This document shows, piece after piece, positions 16,519-24,609 of a stretch of 41,248 nt of DNA. Under the pieces are notes generated by a model, which was not told the origin of the DNA, ran no database searches, and worked only from the letters and a program-made list of their open reading frames with translations. The position numbers were made by a program, and so were the translations under genes. Origin of the DNA: Bacillota bacterium (GTDB lineage: Bacteria > Bacillota > Desulfitobacteriia > Desulfitobacteriales > Desulfitobacteriaceae); the NCBI GenBank assembly GCA_023390635.1, contig JAEWCM010000021.1:1-41248 (forward strand), read 5' to 3'. The stretch's first letter is position 1; each line of letters opens with the position of its first letter.

Positions 16519-18003
16519 TTAGATAATGATGCAGATCAAACCGCCACTGCCGTCATTAACAATGCGCTGCAAAGTGTCCTGGAGCTTATGCTGGGCATTT
16601 TCCGGCATCCGGTACAGCTTATTCTGAATCCCTTCCCTCACCAAATCATGCAGAGATTTTCCGAAAATATTGGAGCTCCACACTTTTTTGGGATCAGACT
16701 CGAATTCATCCAGAATATAGCGTACTAATTCTTCCGCCTGTTTTTCCGTGCCAATCAGCGGAGTAATTTCTGTTGTAACATCGGCTCTCAGAATATGGAG
16801 AGAAGGGGCACTGGCTTTAAGTTTAATGCCGTAATGTCCTCCCTGCTTCACTAGTTCAGGCTCATCAAGAATCATTTCATCCAACTGGGGTGTAACTACT
16901 CCATAACCATTGGATTTAACCTCATCAATGGCAAAAGAGATTTTGTCCCACTCCCTTTTCGCCTTACTGTAGTCCAGAATCATACGCATGATCGTATGTT
17001 CTCCTTCAATCTCTTCCCCTGTCAACTCTTGCAAGACCTCTTTAAATAATCCGTCAATCGCTGTCATTTCAATATCAGCTACTCCAGTGCCCATGTTCAT
17101 ATTTTTCAGAATGACATCCTGCGCATAAGGGCACTCAGATAATATATCAAGGGCATTTTCAATATCTCTGAGACGTCTCACCTCTGTGATTGCCTTATTG
17201 ACAGAATTGATAAAGCTGGCATGCACAGAGTTCGCTTCTTCTAAAACTTCTACCCATTTTGGCAGTTCAATGTTCAGTTCCCGCACAGGGAACTCGTAAA
17301 GAACTTCTTCCAAGATCTGCGTGATATCTTCGTGAGTCATTTCCAGGCAGTTCACAGGAATAATGGGCACTTCGTAGGTTTCTTCCAAACTGCGGCAAAG
17401 TTCCATAGTCTGTTCGGCATAAGGATGGGTAGTGTTAAGTACTACTACAAAGGGCTTTTCCAATTCCTTAAGCTCTTTAATCACCCGTTCCTCCGCTTCC
17501 AGATAAGCCTCTCTGGGGATATCTGTAATCGAGCCGTCAGTGATCACCGCAATGCCTATAGTGGAATGTTCTCTAATTACCTTGCGAGTCCCGATTTCCG
17601 CTGCTTCTTCAAATGGAATCGGTTCGGGACTCCATGATGTTTTCATTAAGCGAGGGCCTTCTCCCTCTTCAGCCTCGTACCCGATAGAACCCTCTACCAC
17701 ATAACCTACACAGTCCACTAATCGAACGTTCATGTGTATGGAATCTTTAATCACGATCTCTACTGCCTCTGCAGGTATGAATTTAGGTTCGACAGTAGTA
17801 ATCATTTTACCTGAGCCACTCTGAGGAAGCTCATCCGTTGCCCGTTCCCGCTCAAAAACATCCACAATGTTGGGCAGGACCAGGAGGTCCATGAAACGTT
17901 TGATAAAGGTGGACTTCCCTGTGCGGACCGGTCCTACGACACCAAGGTAGATATCGCCCTCAGTGCGCTCTGCGATATCCCGATAAATGTCCACTTTTTC
18001 CAT
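16519..18003 (-). CDS. spoIVA: Stage IV sporulation protein A (spore coat morphogenetic ATPase)
   Basis: Mother-cell ATPase that polymerises on the forespore surface as the base layer of the spore coat. The product from ATG 18003 is 494 residues, close to Bacillus SpoIVA (492), and begins MEKVDIYRDIAERTEGDIYL. The P-loop is GPVRTGKST at residues 24-32; the chain ends with LICIII, like the hydrophobic C-terminus of the family. A longer frame from 18087 adds 28 residues of low-complexity, non-family sequence; GGGAGGG about 8 bp before 18003 supports the shorter start. A sigma-E-like promoter lies at 18127-18155, as expected for a mother-cell gene. Strong evidence that the organism sporulates. 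Confidence 0.97.
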   Translation of the reverse strand: MEKVDIYRDIAERTEGDIYLGVVGPVRTGKSTFIKRFMDLLVLPNIVDVFERERATDELPQSGSGKMITTVEPKFIPAEAVEIVIKDSIHMNVRLVDCVGYVVEGSIGYEAEEGEGPRLMKTSWSPEPIPFEEAAEIGTRKVIREHSTIGIAVITDGSITDIPREAYLEAEERVIKELKELEKPFVVVLNTTHPYAEQTMELCRSLEETYEVPIIPVNCLEMTHEDITQILEEVLYEFPVRELNIELPKWVEVLEEANSVHASFINSVNKAITEVRRLRDIENALDILSECPYAQDVILKNMNMGTGVADIEMTAIDGLFKEVLQELTGEEIEGEHTIMRMILDYSKAKREWDKISFAIDEVKSNGYGVVTPQLDEMILDEPELVKQGGHYGIKLKASAPSLHILRADVTTEITPLIGTEKQAEELVRYILDEFESDPKKVWSSNIFGKSLHDLVREGIQNKLYRMPENAQHKLQDTLQRIVNDGSGGLICIII

Positions 18004-18033
18004 TAACAAATTCCCTCCCTTTTTGAGTGCTGT

Positions 18034-18056
18034 CCCAAAATTGGGGAAGGGTCCCC
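18034..18056 (-). promoter_or_regulatory. Two mutually exclusive small hairpins in the spoIVA leader
   Basis: CCCAA-AA-TTGGG (18034-18045) and GGGGA-AGGG-TCCCC (18043-18056) share bases 18043-18045, so only one can form fully. They stand 31 bp or more upstream of the spoIVA ATG. A regulatory role is only a suggestion. Confidence 0.25.
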
Positions 18057-18126
18057 ACCTTATCTCCCTTCCACCTCCTAGCGGCAAGTTGATAAACTTC
18101 TTCGGACTAGCACGTTAAGCAGTATA

Positions 18127-18155
18127 AATATATTGAAGAGTTTGGGCAAATATGC
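18127..18155 (-). promoter_or_regulatory. Sigma-E-like promoter of spoIVA
   Basis: Minus-strand GCATATT (18155-18149), 14-bp spacer, AATATATT (18134-18127). This fits the sigma-E pattern of an ATATT-type -35 and a CATAnAnT-type -10 with 13-15 bp spacing; the first C of the -10 is A here. spoIVA is sigma-E dependent in Bacillus. The remainder of 18004-18218 holds no gene. Confidence 0.55.
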
Positions 18156-18218
18156 CAAACTTGTCAGAAGAAAAATAAAAGATAATCATAAATACCCATT
18201 TTATACTTTCACACATGC

Positions 18219-18270
18219 AAAAAAGGCTGTGACTTGTAAATTAATCTAAAAATCTACAAGTCACAGCCTT
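18219..18270 (-). terminator. Rho-independent terminator after gpsA
   Basis: A perfect 16-bp stem, AAGGCTGTGACTTGTA (18223-18238) with its complement at 18255-18270, followed on the minus strand by six T. Ends the DUF512-der-plsY-gpsA transcript. Confidence 0.92.
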
Positions 18271-18316
18271 CCATAGAGCAGCTACATTTCCTCAGAATAA
18301 TAAATACTCTATATGC

Positions 18317-19339
18317 TTAAGGTCTGCATACCTTAAAATCCAAAGAAGCCACTTCTTCCATCTCATGCTTCTTACCCCGCATCATCAAATCAGAGACTGC
18401 CTGATGAGGGTTGGCTCCCTCAAATAACACTTTGTAAGCCTGTTCTGTGATGGGCATGGAAATTTCCAGGGACTGGGCAAGTTCATAAGCTACCTTTGTC
18501 GTTCTAACCCCTTCCACCACCATGCCTACTTCATTCAGCACCTCTTCTAAGGGTTTACCTTGCCCTAAAGCCAGTCCAGCTCTGCGGTTACGGCTGTGCT
18601 GACTGGTACAGGTAACAATCAAATCACCAACCCCGGCTAACCCGGCAAAGGTAAAAAGGCCCCCTCCCATAGCTTCTCCAAGCCGACTTATTTCCGATAG
18701 CCCCCTTGTCATCAGCGCTGCCTTCGTATTGTCACCAAAACCCAATCCTTCAGCAATTCCTGTACACAGGGCAATGACGTTTTTCAAAGCGCCGCCTAAT
18801 TCTACTCCCACCACATCTGGGTTGGTATAGACCCGGAATTTGGGCGTCATGAATAAGTCTTGAACCTTTTCTGCTGTAACCGGGTCAGAAGCTACAACCA
18901 CCGTTGTCGGCATATCCCGCCCTACTTCTTCCGCATGGCTGGGACCGGAAAGCACGGCGATGGGATGATCAGGCAATTCGGAACTCAGGACTTGGGATAA
19001 GCGCAAATGACTTTCTTCTTCCAAACCTTTGGCGGTATTTACTATGATCGTGTCCCGGCCCAAATAAGGCCGTATGGCCTGTGCTCCAGAACGCACCGCA
19101 TGGGAAGGCACACTCATCACGACCATTTCCGCGCTTAATCGTTCTAATTCCGTCGTGGGAGATAATCGTTGCGGTAGGACCACACCAGGCAAGTAACGCA
19201 TATTTTCCCGGCGCAGAGCCATATCGGCAATTTCCTTCTGGTCACGACCCACCAAAGCCACATCATGGCCTGCTTTAGCTAATAAAACCGCCAGGGCAGT
19301 TCCCCAGCTTCCTGAACCGTATACTGCAATCGTCGCCAA
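18317..19339 (-). CDS. gpsA: Glycerol-3-phosphate dehydrogenase [NAD(P)+]
   Basis: Reduces dihydroxyacetone phosphate to sn-glycerol 3-phosphate for phospholipid synthesis. From the TTG at 19339 the product is 340 residues, the usual size, beginning with the Rossmann motif AVYGSGSWGTALA. SGPSHAEEV and the catalytic-lysine segment GALKNVIAL are present, followed by the helical C-terminal domain. I choose TTG 19339 because AAAGGAGG lies about 10 bp upstream; the ATG at 19393 would add 18 residues and overlap plsY. It follows plsY after 16 bp, and the pair supply substrate and first acylation in lipid synthesis. A strong terminator follows. Confidence 0.96.
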   Translation of the reverse strand: MATIAVYGSGSWGTALAVLLAKAGHDVALVGRDQKEIADMALRRENMRYLPGVVLPQRLSPTTELERLSAEMVVMSVPSHAVRSGAQAIRPYLGRDTIIVNTAKGLEEESHLRLSQVLSSELPDHPIAVLSGPSHAEEVGRDMPTTVVVASDPVTAEKVQDLFMTPKFRVYTNPDVVGVELGGALKNVIALCTGIAEGLGFGDNTKAALMTRGLSEISRLGEAMGGGLFTFAGLAGVGDLIVTCTSQHSRNRRAGLALGQGKPLEEVLNEVGMVVEGVRTTKVAYELAQSLEISMPITEQAYKVLFEGANPHQAVSDLMMRGKKHEMEEVASLDFKVCRP

Positions 19340-19355
19340 GTGAATCCTTCCTCCT

Positions 19356-19946
19356 TTATCTGCGTGATTGTCCGAATTTGTTCTCCGTCCCATTCAGAAC
19401 CCGGCGGAAATTAGTGCGATGGCGGATTACTACCACGCTGACTGCGATTAATGCAAATACCTTATAAGCTAAGTGTTCATTGAAAAGGAATACACAAAGA
19501 AGTACAGTCAAGGCCCCTGCCACCGAACCCATGGATACATATCGGGTAAAGATAACCACCAGTAAAAAAACTAGAATCGCCAAAATCATAATCTTCGGAA
19601 TCAACACAATAATAATGCCAAATCCAGCGGCCACTCCTTTTCCACTCGGCTTAAAACCGAAAAAGGGATTCCAGCTATGTCCTATAATTGCCAATAGACC
19701 ACCGATAATGCCTCCCCAAGGGCCAAAGAACACTAAGCCAAGATATGCGGCAATTGCTCCTTTTAGAGCATCTCCCACTAATACGGCAGTTCCGTAAGCC
19801 GGTCCCAAAATCCGAAAAGCATTAGTCGTGCCAATATTACCGCTTCCATGTTTGCGGATATCAATATTCTTCATTTTTCCTGCCCAAAAGGCCCATGGAA
19901 TGGCTCCCAAGAAATAGGCAATCAAAAAAACAATGTACTTGAACAC
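19356..19946 (-). CDS. plsY: Acyl-phosphate:glycerol-3-phosphate acyltransferase
   Basis: Membrane enzyme that transfers an acyl group from acyl-phosphate (made by PlsX) to position 1 of glycerol 3-phosphate. The 196-residue protein has about five TMs. The three conserved loops are visible: HGSGNIGTTNAFR near residue 33, VGDALKGAIAAYLG near 57, and FKPSGKGVAAGFG near 98, where the last usually reads GGKGVA. It lies between der (1-bp gap) and gpsA (16-bp gap), a der-plsY-gpsA order common in Firmicutes. Confidence 0.95.
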   Translation of the reverse strand: MFKYIVFLIAYFLGAIPWAFWAGKMKNIDIRKHGSGNIGTTNAFRILGPAYGTAVLVGDALKGAIAAYLGLVFFGPWGGIIGGLLAIIGHSWNPFFGFKPSGKGVAAGFGIIIVLIPKIMILAILVFLLVVIFTRYVSMGSVAGALTVLLCVFLFNEHLAYKVFALIAVSVVVIRHRTNFRRVLNGTENKFGQSRR

Positions 19947-19947
19947 T

Positions 19948-21279
19948 CTATTCCCTCTCTTCGTCTTTCTGTCTTACCACCATGCGTACCGGCGAGCCTT
20001 CAAAACCAAAACTTTTGCGCAACTGGTTTTCTAAATAGCGCCGGTAAGAAAAATGCATCAATTCCGGGTCATTAACAAAGAAAACAAAGGTAGGAGGCTT
20101 TACGCCTACTTGAGTAGCATAGAGAATTTTCAGTTTGCGGCCCTTATCAGTCGGCGGGGGATTGAGATGCACCCATTCCCGCACCAGCGGATTTATGGTG
20201 CTTGTCAAGATACGGGTAGAATTCTGTTCTGCTACGAAATCTACCAAATCTAGGATTTTTGCCACCCGCTGCCCTGTTTTTGCCGAAATATAAAGGGTAG
20301 GAGCATACATCATGAATCCTAATTCTTCTCTGATCTTTTTATCAAACTGATTCATGGTCTTTTCATCTTTCTCTATTAGATCCCATTTATTGACAATGAT
20401 AATGATTCCCTTGCCTGCTTCATGGGCATACCCGGCAATTTTCTTATCTTGCTCTGTTACCCCTTCCGCTGCATCCAACAGCACCAAGATCACGTCAGAA
20501 CGGTCCACCGCTCTCAGTGAACGCACCACACTATAGTATTCTGTGAGTTCTTCCACCTTGCCCTTGCGCCTCATCCCTGCCGTGTCAATCAGCACATAAT
20601 GCTTGCCTTCATGCTCAAAGGGAGTATCAATGGCATCTCGGGTTGTTCCTGCCATACTGCTGACAATCACTCTTGACTCACCCAGAAGAGTGTTGATCAA
20701 GGATGATTTGCCTACATTTGGCCGACCGATCGCTGCAATGCGAATAACATCAGGATCAAACTCCTCATCATCTTCCTCAGGAAAATAGGAGATCACCGCA
20801 TCAAGAAGATCTCCCGTATTCATGCCGTGCACTGCAGAAATGGGAATGGCTTCTCCCAAACCAAGAGCCAAATATTCATAAAGCTCGCTCTCAACCCTGG
20901 CAAAATTCTCAACCTTATTCGCTACCAGAATTACCGGCTTTCCTGCCCTCCTAAGCAAGCCAGCCAGGGCCTCATCCTCCTGCGTCAAAGGCATATGAGC
21001 ATCCAGCACAAAAAGAATTACATCTGCTTCTTCAATTGCCAGCTCCGCCTGGCGGCGCATCTGCGCCGACACGGGGGTGCTTTTTTCCTTAAATTCGATG
21101 CCCCCCGTATCAATAAGGGTAAATTTGCGATTTAGCCATTCTGCATCCCGATAAAGCCGATCCCGCGTAACTCCGGGCCGATTTTCTACAATTGCTACTA
21201 AGCCTCCGGCAATTCGATTAAACAGGGTTGATTTTCCCACATTAGGTCTGCCGACAATGGCCACAACAGGTTTACTCAA
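19948..21279 (-). CDS. der: GTPase Der (EngA), ribosome assembly
   Basis: Double GTPase needed for maturation of the 50S ribosomal subunit. The product is about 443 residues. The first G domain starts KPVVAIVGRPNVGKSTLFNRI with DTGG (G3) and NKVE (G4-like, where NKxD is usual); the second has IAAIGRPNVGKSSLINTLLG, DTAGM and NKWD. A KH-like C-terminal domain ends with SFGFEGSPVRMVVR. TTG 21279 is preferred, giving a start that matches the family's M-x-KPVVAIVGR, with AAGGTGGGAG upstream; GTG 21291 is the alternative. It sits between the DUF512 gene and plsY, closely spaced. Confidence 0.97.
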   Translation of the reverse strand: MSKPVVAIVGRPNVGKSTLFNRIAGGLVAIVENRPGVTRDRLYRDAEWLNRKFTLIDTGGIEFKEKSTPVSAQMRRQAELAIEEADVILFVLDAHMPLTQEDEALAGLLRRAGKPVILVANKVENFARVESELYEYLALGLGEAIPISAVHGMNTGDLLDAVISYFPEEDDEEFDPDVIRIAAIGRPNVGKSSLINTLLGESRVIVSSMAGTTRDAIDTPFEHEGKHYVLIDTAGMRRKGKVEELTEYYSVVRSLRAVDRSDVILVLLDAAEGVTEQDKKIAGYAHEAGKGIIIIVNKWDLIEKDEKTMNQFDKKIREELGFMMYAPTLYISAKTGQRVAKILDLVDFVAEQNSTRILTSTINPLVREWVHLNPPPTDKGRKLKILYATQVGVKPPTFVFFVNDPELMHFSYRRYLENQLRKSFGFEGSPVRMVVRQKDEERE

Positions 21280-21310
21280 ATAAACTCCCACCTTATCTTC
21301 TCAAACATTG

Positions 21311-22642
21311 TTAAAAATCTGATTCCAAGCATTCTTTCCCTAGAAGAGCCTGTAAAAACGCCTCTCCTTCATTTTCCACCACCATTGCCTGTCCGTTGAT
21401 TTTGTTTTCTAACCAGTCAATCGGACGGTCATCCAAAAAAACATCTTCATCCGCTTTTAGCATTACCCGGGGAATCAGGAAAACCTCCCCGTTCAGATCT
21501 CCGACCTGGGCAGCAATATCGCCGGCAGTCAGGAGGCCGGCTACGGTAACAGTTGGCCCAAAATAATTGTTTTCAATCAAATGAAGGGTCATCTCCAACC
21601 CCTCAATATATTCTTCCAGCCTTCGCTGCAAATCCTGAAAAAATGAGAATGCCGAAACTCCTGTAATGATATGGACATGCCGCCCTTTTATCTTTCGGGG
21701 CAGCTTGCTCCAGGAATTGGTAATTTCCTGCCTGAATTTGCTTGTCATACCCACGCCATTCTCCAATTGAAACAAATCATCATACATTTCTAGCGGCGGA
21801 AAATCCCGCTTAGCCAAAACATAAAACTCATCGGAAAAATAAAGAAGATTTTTCCCGGTCTTCCGACAGACCGTTTTCTGCCATGCTTCACCCCAATCCA
21901 GTAGTTGTTTCGCCTCACTTTGGCTGAAGGTTCGTAAAGGAGCTAACTTCTGTCGGAATTTAGTCAGGCCTACCGGAACTACAGCGATAGATTGAACAGC
22001 CGGATGCAATTTAGCCAACTCGGCAGCCGTTTCAGCCAGAATTTCTCCATCGTTATAGCCAGGCACAAGAACAATTTGGGTATGTAAGGTGATACCTGCC
22101 TGAGCTAATTTTCTTAATTGGTCTGGCAATCTGGCCGCTTTGGGATTCTTAAGCAGCATAACACGCACCTGTGGGTCCCAGGCGTGAACAGAAACATAAA
22201 GAGGGCTTAAGTGCATCTTAATGATTTTGTCTAAATCATCATCACTTAAATTGGATAGGGTTATAAAGCTTCCTTGTGTAAGGGAAAGACGATAATCATC
22301 ATCCTTGTCATATAAAGATTTGCGCATCCCCTTGGGCATTTGGGCCACAAAACAAAAAACGCAATTATTTTTACATAACTTTAATCCCTCAGCACTTACT
22401 TCTGTTAAAAAGATTCCCAATGATTCATCGGCTGTCCGCTCTATCTCCAGCTCCCAAATCTCTCCATCTTCTTTCTTCTCCACCCATAGGACGAACTCTT
22501 CATCAGCAGTATAATACTGAAAATCGATAATATCCCTGACGGTTTGTCCGTTCACAGCTATAATCTTATCACCGGGAACAATCTCGAGTTCCTCAGCAAT
22601 ACTTGCTTTTTCCACAGCGGCTACCGTAAGCCCTTTTGGCAC
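21311..22642 (-). CDS. PDZ-containing DUF512 radical-SAM-like iron-sulfur protein
   Basis: Conserved protein of unknown role, about 443 residues. N-terminal PDZ-like domain (residues ~5-60; LEIVPGDKIIAVNGQTVRD), then LCKNNCVFCFV with a CxxxCxxC cluster typical of radical SAM enzymes, followed by a TIM-barrel-like stretch (SLTQGSFITLSNL, SPLYVSVHAWDPQVR). The C-terminal DUF512 region has ITGVSAFSFFQDL and TVTVAGLLTAGDI. No substrate is established for the family that I know. GTG 22642 is preferred because GGGGG stands about 8 bp upstream; TTG 22660 is also open. It leads the operon with der, plsY and gpsA under a promoter at 22697-22726. Confidence 0.85.
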   Translation of the reverse strand: MPKGLTVAAVEKASIAEELEIVPGDKIIAVNGQTVRDIIDFQYYTADEEFVLWVEKKEDGEIWELEIERTADESLGIFLTEVSAEGLKLCKNNCVFCFVAQMPKGMRKSLYDKDDDYRLSLTQGSFITLSNLSDDDLDKIIKMHLSPLYVSVHAWDPQVRVMLLKNPKAARLPDQLRKLAQAGITLHTQIVLVPGYNDGEILAETAAELAKLHPAVQSIAVVPVGLTKFRQKLAPLRTFSQSEAKQLLDWGEAWQKTVCRKTGKNLLYFSDEFYVLAKRDFPPLEMYDDLFQLENGVGMTSKFRQEITNSWSKLPRKIKGRHVHIITGVSAFSFFQDLQRRLEEYIEGLEMTLHLIENNYFGPTVTVAGLLTAGDIAAQVGDLNGEVFLIPRVMLKADEDVFLDDRPIDWLENKINGQAMVVENEGEAFLQALLGKECLESDF

Positions 22643-22696
22643 TTTTTCTTCCCCCTGCAATATCTTCCGATAAACACCTTATCTTCTGGTTCTTCC

Positions 22697-22726
22697 AGTA
22701 TACTATAGAATGAATTAAGCTTCCAA
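22697..22726 (-). promoter_or_regulatory. Sigma-A promoter of the DUF512-der-plsY-gpsA operon
   Basis: Minus-strand TTGGAA (22726-22721), 18-bp spacer, TATACT (22702-22697), 55 bp upstream of the GTG start. Confidence 0.55.
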
Positions 22727-22732
22727 TAACCT

Positions 22733-23281
22733 TTATCGGGCTTTTATTTTTAACGTCAAACTTTTCACAATACCTAACCCGGTCAAACAAACGATCATAA
22801 AATTCCACAAAAAAGGATCAGGTAACTCGCCGTGATTGATCAATCCTCCATAGAAGTAAGGGGTAAAGATCAAAGTGCTGAGAACTCCTCCTGTACAGGC
22901 CGCTACCGTTTCCCAATAGGAAGAAGTGCTTAGCCAAGCTAAGGCAAAAGCAACGCCATAGATTACAAGATGTTCTGAAGGCAATACTCCAGGTTCATTG
23001 ACAATAAACAATTCGCCAATCGCCAAGGTCAGTGTTGCGAGAAACCAGCCTAAAAAACGTCGTTCAGCATGGCTCCAAGCCCATCCCCAAATTAGGATAA
23101 TCAAAATAATCCTGGAATAGGCATAATACCATGTTTGAAAAAATGGTTCGCCATAGAGCTCAAGAATACGCCCTAAGATCCATCCAAAAAGTAAGCTGAA
23201 AACCGGGTAATTTCCTTTTGGTTTTTCCGCCCAAAACCATAGGATAACTGCCAATAGAATAATCTCACCGATCAAATTCAC
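22733..23281 (-). CDS. Uncharacterised integral membrane protein
   Basis: I do not recognise this protein. From GTG 23281, preceded by GGGAGG at 7 bp, it is 182 residues with about six hydrophobic helices, tryptophan-rich (ILWFWAEKP, IWGWAWSHAERR) and with short loops. A longer frame to 23326 adds 15 polar residues without a better site. An acidic residue in ELYGEPFFQTWYY and a central VNEPGVLPSEH loop are the only polar features of note. It lies 52 bp after the ftsW/spoVE-type gene and probably shares its transcript. It is not cysteine-rich and has no signal for export, so a role in envelope or spore biology is only contextual. Confidence 0.75.
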   Translation of the reverse strand: MNLIGEIILLAVILWFWAEKPKGNYPVFSLLFGWILGRILELYGEPFFQTWYYAYSRIILIILIWGWAWSHAERRFLGWFLATLTLAIGELFIVNEPGVLPSEHLVIYGVAFALAWLSTSSYWETVAACTGGVLSTLIFTPYFYGGLINHGELPDPFLWNFMIVCLTGLGIVKSLTLKIKAR

Positions 23282-23333
23282 AGTGCTACCTCCCGCCGGG
23301 CCACTATTTTTAGTATGCCCTAACATGAAGGTT

Positions 23334-24503
23334 TTACCCTTTTACTCCGATATTTTGCCCATCTTCAACAATGACTGGCTCTTCCCGGTAACGGGAAATA
23401 TTCAGTAATATGCCAATCTCCACCAAGGTCACTAAAAGTGAATTTCCACCATAGGAAATCAGAGGTAACGTAATCCCGGTCACCGGAAAAACCCCAGTCA
23501 CCACCGCCAGATTAATAGCTGTCTGAATTCCCAGCAAAGAAGTCAGTCCATATGCCAGCAGTCTACCGAATCGGTCAGGACAACGCCGGGCAATCAGATA
23601 TCCTTGACGGAAAAGTAAAATAAACAGAATCAAAAGCACCGTAGCTCCCACTAAGCCCAGTTCTTCTCCCACAATGGCGAAAATAGTATCAGTGTGATTT
23701 TCCGGCAAAAAACCGTTCTTTTGGGCACTGCGCCCCAACCCAACGCCAAACAGCCCTCCCGAACCAAAGGCAATTTGGGCATTGGCTATTTGATAACCAT
23801 CTCCTGAAGCATATTTCCACGGATCAAGCCATGCCCTGATTCTGTCCATCTGATATTCATTTCCTCTGATATATAAGTAGCCCAGCAAGCCGGTCACCGG
23901 AGCGGCCGCCAGAAAATACCTGGTGGACAGCTCTGTTTGCAGAAGCATCGCCACTCCCACCGCCAAAATCACAATGGCTGTCCCTAAATCAGGCTGTTTT
24001 AAAACTAATAACAGAATAGGAGCAAGCACCAACAAAGGCACACCTAGATGACGCCATGATTTTACCGGATGCAATTCCAGAATGTGAGCATAGAAAAGCA
24101 CCAGAGCAAGCTTGGCGAATTCAGAGGGCTGAATGCTGACCCCGGCAATGCTCAGCCAGCGCGCCGACCCTTTGGCTGCATGCCCGGCGTCACTGTATAA
24201 AACGGCCAGAAGAAGAGTAAGGGCAAAGAGAATGCCTAAACCGGCGAATTTACGCCAGAACGGATAAGGGATGACCATAGCCAATCCCCCCACCACTATG
24301 CCCAACAGGGCCCATTTGATCTGCTGAATCACATAAAAGAAAGGCTGGTCTCCCTCTGTAAACGTATTAGCTGTCGAGCCTGCGCTCAACACCATAATGA
24401 TGCCAAACGATAAGATACTTAAAGCCAGTATGAGAAATTTGTAATCAATGCTGCCTGGTTTTAATTGATAAGCAGAATTGCGCCTTTTTCTTCGCCTTGC
24501 CAC
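23334..24503 (-). CDS. ftsW: FtsW/RodA/SpoVE-family peptidoglycan glycosyltransferase
   Basis: Polytopic SEDS glycosyltransferase that polymerises lipid II for septal or spore-cortex peptidoglycan. The 389-residue protein has about ten TMs; a basic N-terminus (ARRRKRRN) precedes the first. Hallmarks are WLSIAGVSIQPSEFAKLAL, KQPDLGTAIV, the long loop GLFGVGLGRSAQKNGFLPE with HTDTIFAIVGEELGLVG, and PLISYGGNSLL near the C-terminus. No mur or pbp gene is adjacent, so FtsW and SpoVE cannot be told apart; SpoVE is plausible given the nearby spoIVA. The upstream terminator (24534-24566) separates it from ispH-rpsA. Confidence 0.9.
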   Translation of the reverse strand: MARRRKRRNSAYQLKPGSIDYKFLILALSILSFGIIMVLSAGSTANTFTEGDQPFFYVIQQIKWALLGIVVGGLAMVIPYPFWRKFAGLGILFALTLLLAVLYSDAGHAAKGSARWLSIAGVSIQPSEFAKLALVLFYAHILELHPVKSWRHLGVPLLVLAPILLLVLKQPDLGTAIVILAVGVAMLLQTELSTRYFLAAAPVTGLLGYLYIRGNEYQMDRIRAWLDPWKYASGDGYQIANAQIAFGSGGLFGVGLGRSAQKNGFLPENHTDTIFAIVGEELGLVGATVLLILFILLFRQGYLIARRCPDRFGRLLAYGLTSLLGIQTAINLAVVTGVFPVTGITLPLISYGGNSLLVTLVEIGILLNISRYREEPVIVEDGQNIGVKG

Positions 24504-24533
24504 TAAATCATCTCCAATACCCTGGCTTAAGAG

Positions 24534-24566
24534 AAAAAAGACTTCCTACTCCCTGAGCAAGAAGTC
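24534..24566 (-). terminator. Rho-independent terminator after ispH-rpsA
   Basis: GACTTC (24540-24545) and GAAGTC (24561-24566) plus inner CTC/GAG pairs form a stem with a small internal loop; the minus strand continues with six T. Confidence 0.75.
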
Positions 24567-24609
24567 ATTCAATTTATGGATCACAATAAATCTTTGATAG
24601 AGTGTTAAC

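Noticed and set aside
18024..18070. Insertion-sequence end or MITE upstream of spoIVA
   Set aside because: Short repeats form local hairpins but there are no terminal inverted repeats, target duplication or transposase.
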